In this document: positions 53,085 to 64,000 of the stretch, one piece after another | Position numbering within the stretch: the stretch's first letter is position 1 | Layout of the letters: each line of letters begins with the position of its first letter | Source: Paracyclopina nana | Lineage: Eukaryota; Arthropoda; Copepoda; Cyclopoida; Cyclopettidae | Assembly: GCA_019096065.1 (NCBI GenBank) | Contig: JAGUCH010000007.1 | Span: forward strand, 3,990,501-4,054,500 | DNA length: 64,000 nucleotides | Direction of reading: 5' to 3' | The notes under the pieces: generated by a model | Seen by the model: only the letters and a program-made list of their open reading frames with translations | What the model was told of the DNA's origin: nothing | Databases searched by the model: none | Made by a program: the position numbers and the translations under genes

Positions 53085-55200
53085 TCAGACCTCAAGTTGC
53101 TCTACAATAGCCATGTCATAGTCAGTGAGTCTGGATGGCATCTTGATGATCCTGCGTGGTGACCTCACTGCTGCTGGAGTTTTTGTCGGATTGTTGTCTA
53201 CAAAGGTCTCCTCATCTATGGAGTAAAGGCTGCCCCGCTTCAAGGCTGCGGGAGGATATCTTGGTTTGCGGCTGTTACTGGGCCTTCTGAAGTACACTGG
53301 CCTTTCCTTGCCAAGCACGGCTTCTTCGTTGATCTCGACAGCTATGACGTCACTGCCGAGGATGTCGAACTTGATGTTGAGGAAGAGCTTTTCCAGAATG
53401 GTGGCAATGCCCTCGTGGCCTGCATTTTGTATTGTGGCCTGGTTGGCAATCACCTCCAGAGCTTCCGGAGTGAACTTGAGCTGGACGTCTTTCATGCCCC
53501 ATAGTGATTGATAATAGGCAATGGGACTCGTCTTGGACTCGTGCATGAGCTGCTGAGCCAGCTTATTTTCTCTGAGCCCATGGAAGCTCTCGTCTTCGTC
53601 AGAGGAGTATCCTTCGCTGCAACGAGTATACCAAATAGAATCTAAATTGCTCGCTTTTACATTTTCACATTATTTTACCTGCACTCAACGCTGACAGAAG
53701 AATGCCTCCTTGGAGCATGAGTGTTGCAAGGCCTATTTTCGCCACTGCCATTGCCACTGTCTCCACTGCTGCTCGCGGAGTGAGGACTGCCAGCGTTGTT
53801 GTTCACTTTGGGAGGGAAGAGTGGGTTGATTTCAGGCTTGGAGTAGGACACACTTGGAAAGCCTTGCTCTTCAAAGTTGCCAAAGCAAACGAAGAAAAGC
53901 TGAGACGTGTCGAGGATCTCACTCTCTTCCGAGCCAGCTCTGGTGACGTCCACAGTGGTTCCATCGAGGACTTGCAAAATCTCGCGGAGGGTCTGAAAAA
54001 ACACATTTTACACTAAATTCCAATGCTATGATAGGATTGGAGTACCTGTCGTTTGGCCAGATCGGAGCAGTTCGTGTTCATGCCTATCCTGTCCATGCCA
54101 TCAAGGAAAATGATGCCTCGTTGAGCTTTCGAGAGCACGAAATCAGCCTTTTTGTAGAGTTTCGCTATAACCGAGTTGATCGTCTCCATGTTGTCGGTGT
54201 ATCCCTCCATCAAGTAGGTTAAGCTGCCTCGCCTATTCGACTTGGCTAATCTGGCCTTTATTCGCCGCTCTTCCTCTCGGTTTATCACATCTTCAACATC
54301 TACTTCGTCATTGTCAAGGAGGTCTCGAATTTTCTTCTCCTTCTCCTCGTTCTCCTCGTTCTCATTCTTGGCATTCTCCTCGTTGGGGCTGATACTTTTG
54401 CGGACTCGACTGACATTCTTATTTTCATCGTGGATTTTCACAGCAGCAGCAGCAGCCTTTTCAGCCAGGATTCGTTTCAGCCTCAACGGAGAGCCATGCA
54501 CTTCTGGAGGCCTACAAAAATGTCCACATAGTACATAAACGAGCGAAAAAAATGATCTTATCCAGAAGCTTACTCTTTGACAACGAGCATGTTGCCCAGC
54601 TGCGAGCAATCGACTTTGACAAACGGAATTTCAAATAGTTGAGCTATCGTAGATGAGATTGCGTTAACCGGTTTGCTGGAGCCAGTGCTGTCAAAGGTGA
54701 GTGCGTTGGGTCCTCGCAATCGCACTTTGTGACTGGCAGCTTCGATGATCACTCTGGCCACCTGAAATCCTCCATGTTACTCATTCCTCTGTAAGGCATC
54801 TATGCATGCAATGTACTCACCACAGGTGACATGTATCCATCTTGGCAGTCGAATTTGATGCTGGCTTTTTCCTCAGTCGTGGTCACCTTGGACACGCTCG
54901 GATTCTCCCTATCAAAATAATGCTTGGCATCTTCCACCAAAGCCTCTTCATAGCACCTTTTTAAAGCGTTGTCATCTTGCCTGCAAAGGACAATTGTCAC
55001 TCAAAAAACTAGGCACCAGTGAAAATGGGTAGAGGATCTTACCTTGAAAAGTTAATGTTGCAAAAGTGGTTGTAGATGGCCACACTGAGGGCTTTTTTCA
55101 TCACATAATGCCCAATGATGTGGCCATTGAGGTACTCGACGATTTTATGCGGCGGAGGTGGCAAATAGGTCTGAACTTCGCCAGGCTTCATTCTGAGCAT
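53085..55200 (-). CDS. ClpX-like AAA+ protein with inactivated ATPase motifs
   Basis: Six exons, 55200-55043, 54980-54821, 54761-54574, 54511-54046, 53992-53679 and 53616-53085, all in phase, 605 residues. The layout follows ClpX: PPPPHKIVEYLNGHIIGHYVMKKALSVAIYNH (exon 1), Walker A region, AQRGIIFLDGMDRI, LREILQVLDGTTVDV, a C-terminal SPIAYYQSLWGMKDVQLKFTPEAL. The active-site residues are changed. Walker A reads DSTGSSKP (about 130-137) instead of GPTGSGKT. Walker B ends FLDGMD (about 304-309), with the catalytic Glu replaced by Gly. The sensor-2 GARGLR-type motif reads AGHEGIA. A long Glu/Asn/Lys-rich insertion splits the ATPase domain (about 185-270). No zinc-binding N domain is seen. Frames and splicing are intact, so it looks like an expressed pseudo-ATPase paralogue, not a pseudogene. 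An upstream exon may be missing. Confidence 0.82.
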
Positions 55201-55375
55201 CGAAAAGTGTGTGGTATTGAGATCACTGATTGACTGGCATAGCACTTTTTCAGCGGACGACGGACGGGAGCAAACTGAGCTGAGAACGAACGCGATGCGC
55301 GATCATGCGACGACGACGTAAGTAAGCCGGCGCTGGCTCTCTTGAGCGCGGCTGCGTTTCAGCACATGTCTCCAA

Positions 55376-55866
55376 TAGTGATGGAACGAGTTTCAGCTTG
55401 GCTTGAAAGCTTGAAGCTAAAACCCAGCTTGAGCTACATAAGCAAAAAGCTTGGGATAGCTCGAACCAAATTTTGAAAAGCTTGAAAAAGCTTGAACCCA
55501 AAAAATACAAAGCTTGAAAAAGCTTGACGCCAAAAAATTTCAAAACTTTATCCATTTTTTATCAAAACAAAAAAGGGCAAATTCTAAAATTAGCAAATAC
55601 TTGAGGGAGTGAAGGACTTAATCAAAGTTAAAGCTATTTCTGTCTTTATTTGCGCTTTTTGGATAATTTTGTCAATTCTGGTGACTAATTGCCATATTTT
55701 ATGTTAAAGTACTAAAAAAATGAAAAGCTTGAAAAAAGCTTGAAATGTGAAATTTCGAGCTTGAAAAAGCTTGATAATAATTTTCAAAAGCTTGGGATCG
55801 CTCGAACACATTTCTAAAAGCTTGAAGCTTGATCAAGCTGAAAATTTCCGGCTCGTTCCATCACTA
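55376..55866. mobile_element. hAT-type MITE, copy 3 (491 bp)
   Basis: TIRs TAGTGATGGAACGAG / CTCGTTCCATCACTA, flanked by the 8-bp duplication GTCTCCAA at 55368-55375 and 55867-55874. It is inverted relative to copies 1 and 2. The interior has the same AAGCTT-rich repeats. It lies 176 bp upstream of the ClpX-like start codon, in or near its promoter. Confidence 0.9.
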
Positions 55867-57128
55867 GTCTCCAACTACCCATCGGATTTTTCAGATGCCA
55901 CCTCTTTACACACGCGGTCAAAGCTACTCTTACACCTGGTAAAATCTTCTCTCTCCCCCATTGAACATTTGCATCTTGAGCGCATACACAGATTGTCCCA
56001 CTATTATCGCAGATTTGGTTTGGATTTGGTAGACTTAATGCTGCCACTTTTGATGGCGCCATCATAATAGCAAAAATACCAGAAGTGGATTTTTTCGCCA
56101 GTTTTGATTTTTGGCGTTTTTGGGGGCCGAATGGCGATAATAGGTGGGCATCTTACGAAATTTCCGCAAAAACAAATCGCACCTCCATCTAGCGGATGTT
56201 TTGAATAGAAGTTGAGGTGATTATAATAGCTCAGAAATAATTACTCCGTGAAGGGTGGGACAATCTGTATAAGAGATCGATAGTAGGGAAAATTTAGCCA
56301 CGAGCAGATGTATGGGATTAGCTGCCATAAAAATTAGCCAAAGCTTTTGGATTTTCACCTGTGAATGGGCATTTTTGAGTCGAAAAGTAGGGTAGTAGCA
56401 AAACTCGATTTTACCCAAGAATTGTTGCTTTTTCGCAACAATAATCCATGACACGATTCATCAACTGGATTTTTCCTGGAACTGATGGACACACTTTTGT
56501 CGAATTCAGAAATGTGGTATAAATAGACACATCTGGAACATTCTGGGGGTTGTTGGGACATCTGGGGGGTTGAGTTGACATGAGAATGAATAATTGCTTC
56601 ACAAATGCCGACTGATTAAAGTGAGCATTACATTAGAGGAAAGGTGCTAATCGAGCCAAGATGGTGGCTTATTTTTCTATTAGCACCAGAATGCTAATTC
56701 AAGCCAAATGATGATGATTTACTGCAAATGTCAAATGGCCCAAATTCAGCTTAACACTTTGAGATGTTGTAGAAGCTGAAATAACAATTCTGCAGAGGAA
56801 TAAACAATGAATTTGCAATATGTGGCGATGAAGTGCTTGATCCAAAAGTGACGAAAACTGATTGCTCGCTTGAGTCATTTAAAAGTTAAGTACACACAAA
56901 AGTTAATCCTTTTCAAAATAAGCTCATTTCCTGGCTCCATGGGAAACTGATAAACTCGCGTTGGAGACGCAAAAGATATGGCTCAACTCGCAACATTTAC
57001 ATAAAATAAACAAATATATGCAATTGACAGTACGCAAAACTGGAAAACTGGTCACGTAAAAATAAATTAAAATATTGCCAGGCTTGTTCAAAATGAGTAG
57101 ATATTTTTCCACTCTTTATAGTTATTTA
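55867..57128. other. Intergenic, no gene seen
   Basis: AT-rich DNA without coding or splice signals I trust. No repeats noticed beyond the target duplication at its left end. Confidence 0.45.
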
Positions 57129-57311
57129 TTTCGAGCTGGGGCACGTAAAGTAGGGTCATTAAATAGCTGAGCGAGGATTTTAAAATGGGAAAACTCGAGT
57201 ACAGCTTTACTAGCCCGAGCCTGCGAGGGCTGTAATTGTACGAGTGTTTTTCCATTTTAAAATCCAAGGTCAGCTATTTAATGACCCGATTTTACGTGCC
57301 CCAGCTCAAAA
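57129..57311. repeat. Long palindrome (hairpin) with about 75-bp arms
   Basis: GAGCTGGGGCACGTAAA (from 57133) is mirrored by TTTACGTGCCCCAGCTC (ending 57307). Inside, GGTCATTAAATAGCTGA and GATTTTAAAATGGAAAA also pair with their counterparts; the loop is about 25 bp near 57207-57235. Arms match with few mismatches. It is probably a foldback or MITE-like element. Confidence 0.8.
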
Positions 57312-57493
57312 TATACAATTTTATATTCTGTAATACGATTTTTGAGTGTTTAAATGAAGTTACCGGGCTGCCCCGTGCCCTAGAAAATACTGCTTGGTTT
57401 CTAGTTGCTATGTGAATATCACTGGCTCTCATGAGCTAGCATCCCATGGTTTGGGAGCAACAAAATAGACTTTGAAAAACCATTTTTCCAGAG

Positions 57494-57568
57494 GTGCTCC
57501 TATGGTACAATGGTCAGAGCGCTTGGCTCTTGATTAAGGAGTCTAGGGTTCAAACCCCAGTCATTCCT
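57494..57568 (+). pseudogene. tRNA-like sequence (anticodon loop CUU, Lys-like), degenerate
   Basis: D-arm-like TATGGTACAATGGTCAGAGC, anticodon arm CTTGG-CTCTTGA-TTAAG, and B-box-like GGGTTCAAACCCC, followed by a T run. The two ends do not form an acceptor stem, so it is unlikely to make a working tRNA. Confidence 0.5.
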
Positions 57569-57641
57569 TAACTTTTTTTTGATTTCTCTATTTTGCTTAA
57601 ATTATGGTTAAGTCCTATACATAGCATGCAATTTTCATGAT

Positions 57642-57713
57642 GTTTCCATAGCTCAGTGGTTAGAGTATTGGAATGCTGATCCAACTGTCTGAGATTCAAA
57701 TCTAGGATGATTC
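57642..57713 (+). pseudogene. tRNA-like sequence (anticodon loop GCU), degenerate
   Basis: A good A box (TAGCTCAGTGGTTAGAG), a perfect 5-bp anticodon stem (TTGGA/TCCAA) and a weak B box (AGATTCAAATCT), followed by a T run. No acceptor stem. The loop would read GCU, but the long variable arm of tRNA-Ser is absent. Confidence 0.5.
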
Positions 57714-57909
57714 TCTCTTTTTTCTAACTTCTTTGGAATGTTGATTAGTTCCATGGAACATTAAATTACTTAAAATCCCTCAAATTTGATTCCAGGGCCA
57801 TTAAGTATTTAAAATCCCCCAAATTGCTTAGAAAGAACTGTGATATAAAAGAGCTGAGTCGGATCGGTAAACTGAATTATAACACGAGGAAATCGTATTA
57901 CAGTATATA

Positions 57910-60900
57910 AAAAAGAAAATGTAACTTTGGACATTCAAAGTACTTGTTTTCAGCAAATATTTCAGCCAGACTTTTTTCTAATATTAGTCTGGATTAGGAG
58001 CTAGTACGGTATTTTTGCGAAATGCATTGTAAAAAGCGCAAAAGTGGCTAGCCTCGTATTTAGTATGGTAACATAAGTAGGTAGGATTTGCAACAACGAA
58101 ATGACATCAACGCTAGCGGGTAAGATTTGCAGTTTTTCCTACTGATCACCATAGCTAGTGTACACGACAAGAACCTGTTTTCCATGCCTCTCAAGTGTAA
58201 AAACGTGGACTTTTGTTCTGGATGCTCAACAGCGAGCGACTTTCGGGCGCCTCCAATTTTTACGAGTGGGATACTTGTAACCTAGTATTTAAAACGGGCC
58301 CATGCAGCGAAGCAAGCCTCCATTTGTCCGCTTAGTAACAGAAGCTGGAAGGCCTGATAAGGCTCCACTTCTTGCCTGTTCGATTTATGTTTGAACAATT
58401 CTAAATTGAGGGTAAAGCTCAGCTTGTTTGACATTGCATGCACTAGAATAACACATATAGAAATGAATGCCAAAATCATCATTAATAAGAAGTCGCTCGT
58501 TCACAACAACGTAAAGCTGCTTTTTTCCGGATTCTCTCCAATGATGATGAAGATGCGCAAAAGGATATGGTTTGTTGTACGAAATTCGCGCGCGCTCTCG
58601 TATCAAAGTGCAGTGACAAAAGTCATTAGAAATCATGTAAGCCCGACATGACGGCAGATATTATTTGCCTTCATGTCTCTATATACTGGACAAGAATTTT
58701 GTGATTAATTGGGAGCTGTCAAAAACAGGCTCATTATTATCTGGGATGTTTTTTCGAGCTATAATATCCACAACAACTACATGAAGTTTCTCCGATGAAT
58801 TCAGTGCTGTCCGACTTCTATCGGCAGCTAGAAAAACGGGCAAATATTGTCGGATTAAAGTCAAACATGTATCCATGCACCTACGTGCAGCAACATGAGA
58901 CTATCATGCTGTCAAGCACGAAGAAGTTTCGGAGAATCTTTGACCCCCATTGTACGTAGCAGTGTAGTATGCAAATTTTAAAGGTGCAACGACATTTGCT
59001 ATTTCAACTGAGGCACATGCAGGGATATTAGAAACGTGACACCAGTTATCACATGTTATTCCAGCTACCTAGCCTTAAAAGGCACCCACTTTCTACTTTA
59101 GCATTTCATAATTAAAACTTTTTGAAAGCGGCTCAAAAAAGTTCATTTTGGCCAGACGCAAAAAACGAGCTCGAATTTGATTTTGGACATATATTTGCCC
59201 AATTAAAAATGTCTCGCAGCCAACCTTGATAACAGTTGCTAAGAGCAACTCGTAAAAATGCCTAGTTATTCAAAGCTATTCGCATATATTCAACCAGTGC
59301 AGTGGCGATTTCTCGCAGAAAACTCGTTAAGACTGCAGTTTCCTCTTCTTCTTCCATAGCAAAGTGGAGACGCCATGAAAGAAATCTGCTTTGCCGATCA
59401 GCCAACAGAAAAGCTGTGTCCCACATTTTGGACTGCTCAGGGGGTGACAAACATCGTAATTCAAACTCCATGGTGATTCACCTTCTGCTGAACAAAAATC
59501 ATTACCCCGAGATTTTTGCACCCATTAACTGCGACAAGATTTATTATGCGTATGCTACTTAGCACATGGCGTTGAAACTTTTACTCGTGCATTTAGCATT
59601 TGAACTGAGTGATTTTGGGTTCTCCTGCTCATCCCTCATAGTCAACCAGCTCAACCACGCCCTGAATTTGACACCAAATTCTCAAGTGACAAATGTCAAA
59701 GTTTGCCATATTTCTACGCAGGGAAAAGAGAGCCTCTTCATTTATTATATTTTGCACTCTCGTATACGTATATACTATTATAGTTGTTTATCTGCAGCCG
59801 CATCACTCCCCATATTTGAGGACCGGATTGAAGTGAAAAACAAGATAAAATCTGTATCGACATTTAGCCAAATTTCTAATTTTATCAGGAGACTGCGAAA
59901 TCTGCCCTTCCTGCCAATGATCCCCCCTACGACCAGACACAGGAATTTGGGAGTTTAAAATCCAACCTGGATAGACATCTTGTTACCAAGGGCCATTGAC
60001 TGCTGATCCAATGTTTTGCCACCACCATGCGGGCAAATTGAACTCAAAACTGCATTTTTGCATTCTGCTGTGCCCGAGGCAGAAAGCACGAAATTCCTCA
60101 AAAATTGCGGGTCGAAAAAACAATCAATGAGGGATATTTTGCATTTTGCATCACAGCTTTAAAATGGAGGTTACACAGTGCTTCAGTAGATAAAAACCAG
60201 TCTGGTCGAAGCCTTAGTAAAACTGGTTCTTTGTACTTTTTTGCCTTTGAAAAATGGTTCTGCAGGAAGCTGTGGCTTCATAAAAAATAAAAAATCATTA
60301 AAAAAATACTTTTAAAAATGCTAGCTAATTTTTGTGAACTTCCATGTAAAAAAGATAATTTTAATGAGGCTTGGGTATATTTATAAATAGAAGCAGACTT
60401 TGTTTGAGGCCAAACATTTTTTTTTGAATGCATGCTCAAAAACTAGACACTGGAAGTGCTGTATATATCCTTCACATGTCACCAATTGATTGCATTTTGA
60501 ACTACTAGTGTACTTCAAATAAAAAACTAGAACTGCAAATCCCTCACTGCCACTTTATTGGCTATATCACACAGAAGCCGAAATAAAGGGATAATAACTG
60601 TTATGGGCGCGAGTTACATAAGCAAATAAGTGCACAATAAAAGCTTGCTTTTTAGAAAGAAAATAGGAGTTAGCATTATAGCCGACAGCTATGAAAATAC
60701 GATGCTACTTACACTAACGGAAATTCCCTTTACATCTGTTGCACACGTTTAATTTTGACACAAATTGCGTAGTTAAAGTTGGTAGCAAACGCATATTTTT
60801 AATGTAAGGCTTTAGGTGCAACTTAGATCATTTAGGCTATAGCTGCCATCCACTTTTTTAGCTTTTGCTGTTGATATAGTAGGAAATAAGTGTTTTTTAG

Positions 60901-63900
60901 GCCAAATCTCATATCTTGTACTATTTCCGCCGCCCTTGATTTTACAGACTTGTCTACTTGCATTTTTATTGAAGGTGCACGTACACCTACATTCACCTAG
61001 GCATAAAGAAAATAACGATGACTCCATTTCATCTTGTAGAAAAATGACTGCAAGGTTGCGAGACCAAAGCTTAAATCTTCCGCAGATGGATTTTTCCTTT
61101 TAGAGCGAAGCGCTGAAATCTTCCAAATTGACTCCTCATTCAAAACATTCGAGCGACGCCTAGCGGAAAAATTCGGGTAATAACGTAGGCGAAAATTGAA
61201 TAAAGCCAATGTACCTTTTTTAAGGCAAAATTAAAAAGTAGTAGTATCTCGATCCCTCAATGGCAAGATTTTCACCTACTATTTTGATCACGAACGTCCG
61301 ACCCTACAAATTGGTCATGCCAGCAATTCATCCGGATTGAAGGCCGATTAGCAGAGGCCATTTTCCCCGCTAAAAATGTTCAGCAAAGCTGCCTTGCTTC
61401 ACTTTTTAAACGGCCTCCAATTTGGGGCCTAAACAAATTTGCCACGCATTCGTCGATAGTCTCATTGAAGAATCCTACCAAGATTGGTTCCAATCGGCTG
61501 TATTAGCGTCGTCAGAGCCTTGCTTAAATTCAAAGAGCTTAGCTGATATGAGAGCGGGATAAAGTTAGGTTTTTTCTTGTCGAACCAAAAACGGCCAGAC
61601 CTGGTCTAAGGACTGTGTGTTCCCGTTGTCGATCCAAGCAGCGATGTAGTACCAGTTAAGGCAATTATTTTTTGTTGATGATTTAACGAAAGAGGCAGAA
61701 CAAAAATTTACTTATGTCGTAGAGTGAAAATATTTTCCCCCTCAGCTTGAGTAAAGTAAGTAAAAAAGATCAACTGTGGTAGTGACTTTTCGCAGAGGAA
61801 AAATTTAAAAGGGCATATAAGCGTAAATCGCTCTTGAAGTTTTGTGGGCGTTTTATAGCTCCGGTTGATTTGGGTGGGCTATTTTCTGCACAGGTTGCAT
61901 TTCAACACCTTTCTGTTAATAAAGGGTGGCTGCATGGTGCTTTTGTTGTGTTTTTGGTGCTGCATATGTTTTGGATATTTCATTCTAGCCATCGCCGGTC
62001 ACATGTCCTAATATTCTGCTCATAGCTGATCAGATTAAAGGGGGAATACAACTCATTGCTAGTCATCTCGAGTTCTTTTTGGGTCGTGTTGTCAACTGTC
62101 GATCAGCAATTCATGTGAGAAGACTAAAATCTTGACAGAAAAAATTGTGTTTCGATTGTCATCAGTGGGAAAATCATGGTTATTCCTCGCAATGCTCCTG
62201 AAAACTTGCCTAGGATTTATTTGGTGGTGTATACGACTGCAGCAGACCATGAGATGATGGGTCATTATCATAAACTGTTCCTGATGAGGAAGAACATATT
62301 TTCCTTGGAGGCTTTTCGCGAGACCTCCAGCTTGTCATCAATGCTTTGCTCACGTGGGAGTTCAACCCCCGACCAACTTTAAAGGCAGCAAGCATTTCAC
62401 ATCTTTTCCCATATATACCAGCCTATCAAATTATTTTGCAACGCGACCTTTCGCGAATCGACCCTAATGTGCTGTTCATCTACAATTTTCGTAAAAGCAC
62501 TCATTTCAAGCCTGGTTGATGGATAATATCGCTAATATTTGGTCTAAGACAGGAGTCAATCTTGGACATTTGATGTTTTTCACATGCTTTAGGTGTGAAA
62601 TAAAGTGACAAGTTAAAAAAATGAAAGTACTAAAAATATAATCAGGTTCGCTAGCCACGAATTCATGTTTTTTGCCCCATATAGGCCGCAATTATGGCAT
62701 AATTTTGTACTGGACATAGGAAAATGCAGGCTTTTCTAGCTGAATATTTTTAATTAACCTTTAATGTAATAGTACAATTTTAAAGAAAAAATATCAAACA
62801 GTTGCGTCTTCCCCTCTCAAATTGGCAATTATCATCGTAATTTTACTCAAAATTAGGCCGTAATTTTGTAGGTGAACCGAGCCTAAATTTCAAGATATTC
62901 AATATTTCAAAATAGGAAGTTGCATATATATCGCGCAAAATTCTATGTCATAATTAGCAGGTGAACCAGGCCCTGGCAGTGAAACGCGTTTCCCTGACTT
63001 TGCACATGAACGCCACATAATAAGTGCGATGCTACAAAAAATGCTTTATGGTACGTGATTGCGGGCGATCAGTGAGCAGCAGGCTTTAGATCAATTATTT
63101 GAGCGAATTGAATGTGTGCGTGCAAAAATTATGTGCATCATGCATGATTGGCTCTTTTTGCAAGGTCAGCAGAGCATCGCGGGTATTTTCTTGTATTAAA
63201 ATGAGTGTGCAGGGTCATTAGGCCGCGCGGAAATTGGGCGTTGTAGCTCAATATTTTGCTTCTGAAACAGTAGCAGCCCAATTTCGGAGCTATTGAGCAT
63301 CAATTTTAGAGGATACGCTATACAGAGCAGATCTGCATTTTGTTGGCAGCCGAATAAATCCTCGTCAAGGCCGCATCATGATCTTTGTTAAAAAAGCATG
63401 AAAAAGTGGACCAACAGCCATCATCATCAGATTTCCGCGAAAAGCCAGATTTGGTGGCTGCTTGATCGGAATAAGTAAGCATATTTTATATGCGCGATTG
63501 GACCTTCTCGCGTCTGGATGATCAAGACGCGTAAGATGATGATCGATTTGATTTTTCACGTAGCATGTTGTTGCGCTCGTGCTTTGCCTCAAATCACGGT
63601 GAGATTATTGAGGGTCCAAAAAAGCGAGTTTGCCTCTCTCGGCATTTTTACGTCGTCGTCGTGCGCGCGTGTTTCTACCAAAGTTCAAAATCATTACATG
63701 ACCAAAAATGATGCTAAGACGCGAGATGGAATTGTAATGCGATGATTAATGCCTCGGCTCCGTACATATCTTTTTTCCACCATTTCTTATTTGGAGGATA
63801 TCTACGATTTTTCCAAGCTGGTGCAATGTAATTATTGCAGATTTCCTGCGAGGAAAAAAGGACATTTTGATAGGTATCAGGAAAGAAATCAGATCTGGCT

Positions 63901-64000
63901 TGAAACGAGCGGTCCCCTGAGTGCAGCAGAGCTAGTAAAGTGTGCATGAAATTCAAGGTACGACGACGACGAGTGTAAACGTACACACGACGAGCGCTTC
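57910..64000. other. Gene-poor, AT-rich DNA to the end of the window
   Basis: About 6 kb in which I find no gene with family or splice support on either strand. Open frames are short and overlap each other. About 62690-62975 is a diverged relative of the interior of the element at 14344-15006 (shared CTCAAATTGGCAA and GTGAACC blocks). The last 600 bp have more CG dinucleotides and could be near a gene beyond the window. Confidence 0.45.

Larger units (their letters stand above)
57322..57909. mobile_element. 588-bp inverted-repeat element carrying two tRNA-like sequences
   Basis: Ends are TATATTCTGTAATACGATTT and the inverse AAATCGTATTACAGTATATA, a 20-bp inverted repeat with one mismatch. Between them lie two tRNA-like sequences, each followed by a T run. 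There is no protein-coding capacity and I see no clear target duplication. Confidence 0.55.

Noticed and set aside
53085-55200. ClpX-like gene as a decayed pseudogene
   Set aside because: Six exons with correct phases and consensus splice sites and no frameshift or stop; decay would not change only the catalytic motifs.
57494-57713. Functional tRNA-Lys and tRNA-Ser genes
   Set aside because: No acceptor-stem pairing in either, a mismatched T arm in the first, and no long variable arm in the second.
59302-59958. Two moderately long frames on the plus strand in the gene-poor end
   Set aside because: Composition is like random AT-rich DNA, with no domain, splice or start support.

Overview
The window is animal nuclear DNA. 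Genes are split by short introns (mostly 45-110 bp) with GT...AG ends, and the products are eukaryotic: NELF-A, a mitochondrial ribosomal protein, arginase, acetyl-CoA synthetase, a GT31 glycosyltransferase and a pickpocket-like DEG/ENaC channel. The channel and a small secreted PAN-like protein fit an arthropod or other ecdysozoan. A Sec-containing Rdx-family gene means the selenocysteine machinery is present, which argues against insect groups that lost it. I would guess a crustacean-like arthropod, but the sequence alone does not prove this.

Layout. 1-14.3 kb is gene-dense: a small membrane protein, OGFOD3 (-), mL40 (-) divergent from NELF-A (+), a secreted PAN-like protein (-), arginase (+) with two GRPGxGAP-motif genes nested antisense inside its 4-kb intron, and acetyl-CoA synthetase (+). 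14.3-17.2 kb is a cluster of non-autonomous DNA elements: a long-TIR element, two hAT-type MITEs and a foldback element. 17,243-40,893 is one very large (23.65 kb) and apparently very young LTR retroelement. Its 928/931-bp LTRs differ, as far as I can see, by one substitution and one triplet, and it is flanked by the 4-bp duplication ATTT. 41.3-55.2 kb is again gene-dense: M14 carboxypeptidase (-), a selenoprotein of the SelW/MIEN1 family (-), tRNA-Asp (-), GT31 glycosyltransferase (+), a small unknown gene (-), the DEG/ENaC channel (+) and a ClpX-like protein with broken ATPase motifs (-). A third hAT MITE with an 8-bp target duplication lies just upstream of the ClpX-like gene. 55.9-64 kb holds no gene I can support, only a 183-bp palindrome and an inverted-repeat element carrying two tRNA-like sequences.

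The retroelement is the most unusual object. It has a gag region split into three reading frames, a 2,644-codon pol (protease, Ty3/gypsy-type RT, RNase H, integrase) entered through a TAATG stop/start overlap, and an envelope-like glycoprotein. Between pol and env it carries about 7.9 kb of extra DNA: about 3.7 kb of non-coding sequence with a six-copy motif, two spliced genes on the strand opposite to gag-pol (each predicted to encode a single-pass membrane protein), and a divergent 458-codon gene of unknown function. It therefore resembles a complex endogenous retrovirus with its own antisense transcription units.

Limits: exon boundaries were placed by hand from splice consensus and reading phase. 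Family assignments come from recognising motifs, not from searches.
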